Shown: one piece after another, positions 58,129 through 64,000 of the stretch
How the letters are laid out: every line of letters begins with the position of its first letter
Position numbering within the stretch: position 1 is the first letter of the stretch
DNA from: Allodiplogaster sudhausi
Taxonomy: Eukaryota > Nematoda > Chromadorea > Rhabditida > Diplogasteridae
Length of the DNA: 64,000 bases
Reading direction: 5' to 3'
Assembly (NCBI GenBank): GCA_945643635.1
Contig: CALZFC010000082.1
Coordinates: forward strand, 418,501-482,500
The notes under the pieces: generated by a model
Told to the model about the DNA's origin: nothing
Database searches by the model: none
Seen by the model: the letters and a program-made list of their open reading frames with translations, nothing else
Position numbers and translations under genes: made by a program

Positions 58129-61100
58129 TAGAGGAATTGAGAAAGCGGTGACTTGAGCTGTTATGAGAACGCAAAGAGGCCGAGAAGCAGATTATGAAAA
58201 GGCCTATGACGAAAAGCGGAGGAGGACGGTGTGGTGACATATTGCAGGTCACAGGGTGAGAGAACGAGAGAGAGAGAGAGAGAGGAAGAAATAGAGAGAG
58301 AGCGAGAGTGAAAGGGAGGGAGAGGAAGAGAGAGAGAGAGAGAAAGACAGATAGATAGAGAGAGAGACAGAGAGAGACAGATGTAGAACCGGAGAATTGA
58401 CTGACAAGCCTTGCAGACGTCTTGCCATGTTGTTTTAAAAAGAAAAAAAATAACTATTTCTATTTGTTAAAATTTGTTTATTAAATATCAGCGCAATAAC
58501 CCTTCTGTGTTTTGGCTTTGCCTTATTTCTTCCCCGTCTTGCAGAAAACCACCAATCGCCACTGGAACGAGCGTTCAGCACGGTTCGTTGCACCTTCTAA
58601 TTTTAAGTATTTCTTTTTTCTAACAGACGAAGCTATATTTTTAAACTTCGGAGCTATTAATTGTTTAAATCATTAATTTGTGAAAATAATTCTGGAGATA
58701 AATTATCGTATAAATTAAGAGAGTAATAAAGTAATAAATCAATAAACCAGTAAATCAATCAATAAGGTAAATAACATAAGCAAATTTTAGTATCTAGTAT
58801 TAATGAATTATCAAGTTATTAACTGCTCAATTTATTCATCATCAATTAATCAAGACTCTCCTAGGCTCCGACAGCGACTCGTTCCACTCGTGCGGGCGCG
58901 TATCGCCTAAGATGGGCTTGAAGCTGTCGAAATCACGTTCGTTTTTAAATTTTATGATTTCCCGCCAAAACATAAATGTATTTATTTTAAAGCACTGTCG
59001 TACTATAAAATATTTGCCATATTCCATTCACTGTAATTAGACTAAAATCACACACCGCTAGCATTACCTTTAGCTCAGCTTAGTACTAAAAGAATATAGT
59101 CTAATATTAATGTAGTCTAATATGAATTATCAATGTTTTAGACTAGTGTAATTTGAGCGCCATTAATTTGTGTTGTAATTAATTAATTAATTAATTAATA
59201 TATTTTCTTTCTGTATTTAGAATCAGCACGTAAAATGGTGCCAACGAAAAAGCTGATAATGAGTTAGTGGAGAAGGAGATGATTTTTGAGCATGTTTGGC
59301 ATAATGCACTGTGATTTTTTTGAACTTATTTTATTTATCTCATTTATAATTCCTTTTTAGTTCAACTCAAATACTGATGAAAATCGCAACAGAAGAACAA
59401 AGATGGATTGTTAAAAAATTGTGCTGTATTTTAAAAAGCGAATCACTGTGTACACAACTGCCATGTTGTGTGCTTCTTCTTCTATTCTTTCTGCATCTTC
59501 TCATTCTCTCGCTATCTCTAGCTCTCTCTCTAATTATATCACATCTCTCACTCCATCTCTCTTTCTCTCTCTCTCTCTATTCTACTCTTGCCGTATTTCC
59601 TTTAATTGAACCACCGCAGTTCTATTTTCAGTACCTTTTCCGAGATAAATATGTAGATAGAATAAGACAGTGGTTCTATTGAAGATGGGGATGGTTTTCA
59701 GTAAATGACCATTCAGAATCTGACATGAAAATGGCACTTTAACGCACCTTATTCTTACTATTGTTAAAAATCCGATTGGCGCAGAGTGAGACGTTCAATA
59801 ATTGGAAATTCGGCATCTCCTTCACTCCTTCGCTAGTCGCTTCCTCCACTTCTTTCCTTTCCATTAAGTGCTTATTGTTTTGTTCTATTTTGTTTGAGCT
59901 TGTGAACTAATTGAGTAGACTTTTCCAAACAAAACTAAAACAAAATCATTATATCCAATCGCAAGCCATCGTTTGTTCTGCCTGATTTGATTTGTGCATT
60001 GATGAAATATGTTCTTTTTTTTAAATTTAAGTTCCTGAATAATTTTCTTGATTTTTTCACCTCCTCTCATTAATAATATCCCAATACCCTCCTCCATTTT
60101 CCCTTCCTTATCCAGAGAGCCCCTCGGTGGTCGAGGTGCCCGGGACGCCGTTGAAGAAGCAGCAGTCGGGAAGCGAGATCAGCGCGGCGCTCTCGCCGCC
60201 GCCATCATCGAAATCAATGGACGCGGACGCTGGATCCAAAGCAATGTCCGCCGCGCAAGCAGCTTTGGTTAGCTAGTCTAAGAAAAATTAATCCATGAAT
60301 AGATGTCCCTTGAAATTTTTAGACGCCACAATTGTGATTACGAAATTTTTTAGAAACCTACGAAATAATTAGGATTCAATAAAGTTTTATTTGAAAAAAA
60401 TTAATCATCTGCGAATATCCCTTCGGTGAACCCTTTCGTTTGCTAGTTTCGCTATTTGTTGCCCATTGCATTGAAAGAAAAAAAGGAGAAAGAAAATACC
60501 TTCCTTCTTGGCCTTCTCCTCCTCTATTACATGTAACATGTTTTAAGCAAAGTAGAGGAGCTCTGGCTGCTTATTGTTAGTATAGTAAACATTAGAATAG
60601 TAAACAGCTTGCTGCTTACTTTACTTATTTTCTTCTTCTTCTTCGTCTATTTTCAGTGTTTTCTCTATACCCTTCCAAAGCTTTTGCTTTCCTTCTCATC
60701 TTGCTTTTTCTCCGGCACGAAAGAAAGTATGCTTGCTTATCTTTTCTCTTCAAAGCGCATGTTGTAAGATGAGGGCTTAAAGGAAGATGCTGACCGAAAA
60801 AAATGCAGGTTCAAATTGCCGCTCGTTTACCCTGGGAGTAAGCTCAGTCTCATTCTCGTGTGTGTTATAGCGCATGTCGCACAAAGAAACTGCATGAAAA
60901 TAGCATGCGCACATAAGAGAGTGCAAAGGATACGCGCGGCAATTTGAAATCTATTTACTGGTGATCGCCTCCTTTAAGTCTGCTGATGTCTATGCCTTCG
61001 CTATGCTATTGTCTTTCCTTTGCTTTTAGTCGTTTGATGAGATCAGCGGCGCGACTGACGAGGTACTGCATGGAATTGCGTAGATTTTATTGTGGCATGT

Positions 61101-62714
61101 AAATTGAAGACCTGTCCAATTATAAACAAATTACAAGTGATTAAAATTCTAACATCTTTCACTTTTACGACGCTTTCGGAGTGCTTTTTACTAATACATA
61201 TTTATATTTACGAATATTCGGAGCAAGGAAAATGAATAGAGAAAAAACAGTTTGCTCAATCGCATTGGGAGACAGAGAAAGGCAAATGAAAAAAACGCCG
61301 TAGAAGTATATAAACGAAAGCAATCAATGTTTGTCATTATATGCATACACAAAATTTTTTCTGCCAAGTTAAAGTTGAGATAAACGTTCCGAGTAAGCAT
61401 GCAGTATTATTTCATGGAAAGCAATTTTTTTTAAATAATTTTTTTATAAATGCATGAGTGCAGTTCAATTGCTTTAGCCGCTTATTATGCATGGTGCTTC
61501 TGCTGTGCTGAATTCATCTCTTTTCCGCACTCATATCCATCTACTGAATTCATCCGTTCCGCGTTAACCGAAAGAGAAAGCGGGAGAATGAGAGAGACCT
61601 ACCGTATCCCTTTCGCTACCGTACTCCTTCATCTACTGTATCCCCCATCTTAAGATAAGCGTCAGTGTCGATGACGAGAGCCAGTACAGCGCGGTCGCTC
61701 ACTTCAAGCCATGGAAGCCACGTGGCAAGTCAGAGAAGCCCGTCCCGGGCACATGGAAGAAGGACGCCAAGGAGGAGAATATCAGTAAGAACAAGAAGAT
61801 CGCCAGGTATCAACTTACTTACTCATACATCAAGTTTAGCGATGTGACGACATTTTGCAGTGACGTGTCAATTGAAAAAAATTGCACGATAATAAAAATG
61901 TGAATAATAATAATCATAGTAATAATAATAGAAATAGGTAAGAACAAGAGGATCGTCAGGTAGTTATCCCGGTATAATGCATATATGTATGAAATTAAAA
62001 AAAAAAAAAAAAAAAAGAAAGAAAAGATTCTCTTTTTCCTCTTCAACTAATGCGATCCTTAAAGGAGCCAAAAACTCACGTTTGAACTCGCGCACCGTTG
62101 GAGTCTCCTCTCTCTCTAAATCAATTGTTCTCTCGCGCTTGACTCTCATGGTTAGACAAAAAGGCGCGAATCCAAGATGGCATTTTTGGGGCACACATCT
62201 TCGCTATTTGGGTTTCTCTCCTTTTGATCTACATCGATTCGATCCCCTTTCATCTTGGCAGGGAGCCCGAGACGCGCGAGGCGTCCTTCACGTGGCAGAG
62301 TCCGGTGTGGCACTCGTCGAAGAAGGCGCTGCGGCTCAAGTCAAAGACGGTAAATTGATTTATTGTTTTTGTTAATTATCACTTAGTTAATTAATTTACT
62401 AGTTAATTAATAATTTATTATTCCACCAGAGTATTTACTATAGTAACAACAAACGCACATAGTGAAAAAATAAGCGAGGAGCCTTTATATGAATTTCAAT
62501 CAATTCGATGTTATTTTAGAAGCAATCACTTGTGCCCCTTTGCGATCTGATCAAATGTTTTTCCCATTGTCCCAGTAGAAGAAGAGTTTACGACGAGTTC
62601 TCCCAATTTCCAATCATGTTGACTATGTGGTGTGAACCAGACGTTTTCGAAATATCTCTCCGATGCTTCACCTCTCTTCCTGCTGTCTCTCTTTCTCTCT
62701 CTCTCTCTGTCTCT

Positions 62715-62750
<36 letters not shown>

Positions 62751-63982
62751 AGCTCTCGTCTCGCCTTAGGTTAATGCGCGTGATAATGATTCTCCCGTCT
62801 CCTGCGGCTACATATGACACATGACGTGTGACTTCATCTTGCCCTCTTTCTCTCTCACACACACTCTCTCTTACTTTCTCTCTCTCTCTTTCTCTCTCAC
62901 TCTATCTTCTCCCTCCTCTCTCCCCCTCTCTTTGTTCCATTCACTGGAAGCAGGAGAAAGCTGAGAACAAGGAACAGGAGAAGCCAGAAGGACAAAGAAG
63001 ATGAGGGAGATAGAGAAAGAGAGATGGATAACTAAATGATAGATGTAGAAAGAAGAAAGAGAGAGAGAGCTATAGACATAGAGAGAAAGAGTTGGGGAGA
63101 TGCTGCTTGAGAAAAATAGAGACAAAGAATAAAAAGGGCCACAAAAAAACTGCCGGATCCCGAACTGAGAGACAAAGAGGAACATAGACAAGAACTCCCC
63201 GAAGCGAGCGGAGGCAGCTGATCTCGCTTTCCTGCCTTCTTCCGCTATTTCTTCCACCTCAAGCGAATAAATCGATCAAATATTATTTTCTGGAACCTTG
63301 CCAAGTTTATTTTTTTGGAATTTTGCCAAAAAAAACCTCCCAATGTCCAGCACCGGCTGGGCATTTCTGCCCAATAAAAATGCATGGCGATACAATCGAC
63401 CTACATGCTGCTTTGAGGTTTTTAATAATATTTTAATAGCAAGTATAATATAATAATTCATGTTATAAGCACTTAGTTTTAAACTGTTTTTTTTGTTATT
63501 GTCAGAATTAGTTTAATATTTCGAAGAAGAAAAAGTTTGTTTGTCGAACGCTGTAAACTTTCCTTCTTTTTGCAGTTGCAGAAGAAGGAGAAAGAGCTCC
63601 AAGCGGCCAAGACGAAAGAAGAAGAGAAAAAGATTGGTGAAGCCGAGGAAAAGAAGGCGAGAGAGGCCGAGGCAAAGGCCAGAGATGCAGAGAAAAAGGC
63701 CAAGGAGGACGAGGCGAGGAAAGCAAAGGAAGCAGAGAGGTTTTTTTTTTTTAAATTTTGTTTCGAAATTACTTATTTATTTTTTGGAAGAGGTATTAAT
63801 TTCTATTTCTTATCTTAAACAAATATTCTATTACTAAAACCGTTTTTAAAGAATCTATTTAAATACAAGAATGTTTTATAGGAATACAATTTACTTCTCA
63901 ATATTGTTCGTTGCAGAAAGGCCAAAGAAGAGGAGCTTCGAAAGCTGAGAGAGGAAGAGGCGAAGAAGAAAGAGGCCGACAG
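47642..63982 (+). CDS. Large multi-exon gene of unknown family (Ser/Arg/Ala-rich, then Lys/Glu/Ala-rich helix), 3' end beyond the window
   Basis: Exons: 47642-47757, 48138-48219, 48404-48489, 49057-49178, 49276-49317, 50067-50153, 50502-50562, 51076-51137, 51621-51690, 51959-51985, 52089-52176, 52490-52656, 52967-53050, 53203-53414, 53740-53901, 54405-54448, 56644-56781, 56933-56970, 58545-58582, 58865-58936, 59221-59262, 60116-60267, 61030-61062, 61655-61806, 62262-62349, 63576-63739 and 63917-63982. All 26 junctions keep phase, with GT donors and mostly T-rich AG acceptors, giving 2495 coding bases (831 residues and two bases). The 56644 start is the least certain because another acceptor could extend that exon. 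No enzyme or Ig-type domain is visible. Low-complexity basic and Ser-rich sequence followed by a charged helix is seen in cytoskeletal or microtubule-associated proteins, but that is only an analogy. Introns hold many GA/CT tracts. Confidence 0.85.
47765..48060. repeat. GA microsatellite directly after the exon 1 donor
   Basis: It begins within ten bases of the GTTTGG donor and fills most of intron 1. Long Leu/Ser frames on the minus strand here are artefacts. Confidence 0.9.
53905..54355. repeat. GA tract after a donor and CT/CTGTCC tract before the acceptor in intron 15
   Basis: GA repeats at 53905-53980 follow the exon 15 donor. CT repeats at 54198-54310 precede the exon 16 acceptor, with an AT-rich middle. 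The two tracts are complementary in sense and could form a stem that brings the exon ends together. Confidence 0.8.
54449..56643. other. Long intron 16 of the large gene
   Basis: AT-rich, with CT tracts at 54868-54960 and 55840-56060 and a GA tract at 55065-55125. No further in-phase exon was found, but small exons could be missed here. A (TAA)n run lies at 55565-55581. Confidence 0.5.
56644..63982 (+). CDS. C-terminal half of the large gene (exons 17-27)
   Basis: Exon 17 has an acidic run (EDALAEEEEEEEEELDDVEQ). Exons 18-21 are short, with SDSDSFHSCGRVSP and KMVPTKKLIM. Exon 22 is a Pro/Ser linker, SPSVVEVPGTPLKKQQSGSE. Exons 24-25 contain Trp-bearing segments (HFKPWKPRGKSEKPVPGTW and SFTWQSPVWHSSKKALRLK), the most domain-like part. 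Exons 26-27 form a long charged helix, LQKKEKELQAAKTKEEEKKI, continuing through KAREAEAKARDAEKKAKEDE to REEEAKKKEADR at the edge of the window. The helix resembles single-alpha-helix or coiled-coil stretches of muscle and microtubule proteins. Confidence 0.75.
56971..58544. repeat. Intron 18 with alternating GA and CT tracts
   Basis: GA near 57380-57420, CT near 57620-57735, then GA at 57905-58135 and 58265-58380. No exon was found in it. Confidence 0.7.
62690..63130. repeat. Intron 25 with CT then GA tracts
   Basis: CT at 62690-62755 and 62845-62930, then GA at 63010-63090. This is the reverse order of intron 15, so it is an exception to the GA-first pattern. No exon was seen. Confidence 0.7.
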
Positions 63983-64000
63983 GTTAATCAAATATTTCTT

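Noticed and set aside
1..64000. CRISPR arrays, bacterial operons, rRNA genes
   Set aside because: No spaced direct-repeat array, no ribosome-binding-site-led operons and no rRNA core sequences were seen; the window is eukaryotic.

Overview
The window is nuclear DNA from a eukaryote, almost certainly a nematode. Genes are split by many short introns with GT..AG borders and T-rich acceptors (tttcag, tttttgcag). There are Pol III tRNA genes, a sequence close to the nematode SL1 spliced leader, a divergent seven-helix receptor, and secreted Thr-rich/Cys-rich proteins of the kind common in worms. A large part of the window is (CT)n/(GA)n microsatellite, which generates many false Leu/Ser or Arg/Glu open frames on both strands.

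Layout. (1) 1-21.9 kb is a degraded tail-to-tail inverted duplication centred near 16.7 kb. Its left arm carries a broken coiled-coil gene (1-971), an acylaminoacyl-peptidase (APEH) locus (8332-13605, minus), a heat-shock-like promoter (about 15.9 kb) and tRNA-Pro. Its right arm carries the same items in reverse: tRNA-Pro (17184-17255), an APEH remnant (18594-19367) and the better copy of the coiled-coil gene (20128-21861, minus). About 6.85 kb (1137-7990) is present only in the left arm. It holds a GPCR gene (4922-6748) and a set of promoter-like repeats (2.6-4.6 kb). A tRNA-Glu lies between the arms.

(2) 22-25.2 kb is AT-rich, with a fold-back element and two perfect hairpins. (3) 25.2-37 kb is a direct duplication. 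Two paralogous minus-strand genes (25185-27098 and 32335-34242) encode a signal peptide, a Thr-rich mucin-like linker and a Cys-rich domain. They are separated by CT tracts, a three-copy dispersed element and a GGGGCC-like tract. (4) 37-47.5 kb is dominated by CT/GA tracts. Short coding-like islands occur in it, but I could not join them into a gene.

(5) 47642-63982 is the best-supported gene. It has 27 plus-strand exons, each junction of which keeps the reading phase, and it runs off the right edge. It encodes at least 831 residues of Ser/Arg/Ala-rich sequence followed by a Lys/Glu/Ala-rich helix. I do not recognise the family; a cytoskeleton-associated role is only a guess.

The genes do not form one pathway. 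The interesting content is structural: nested inverted and direct duplications at different stages of decay, promoter-like arrays with heat-shock-element spacing, and a repeated arrangement of purine (GA) tracts just after splice donors with CT tracts just before acceptors.
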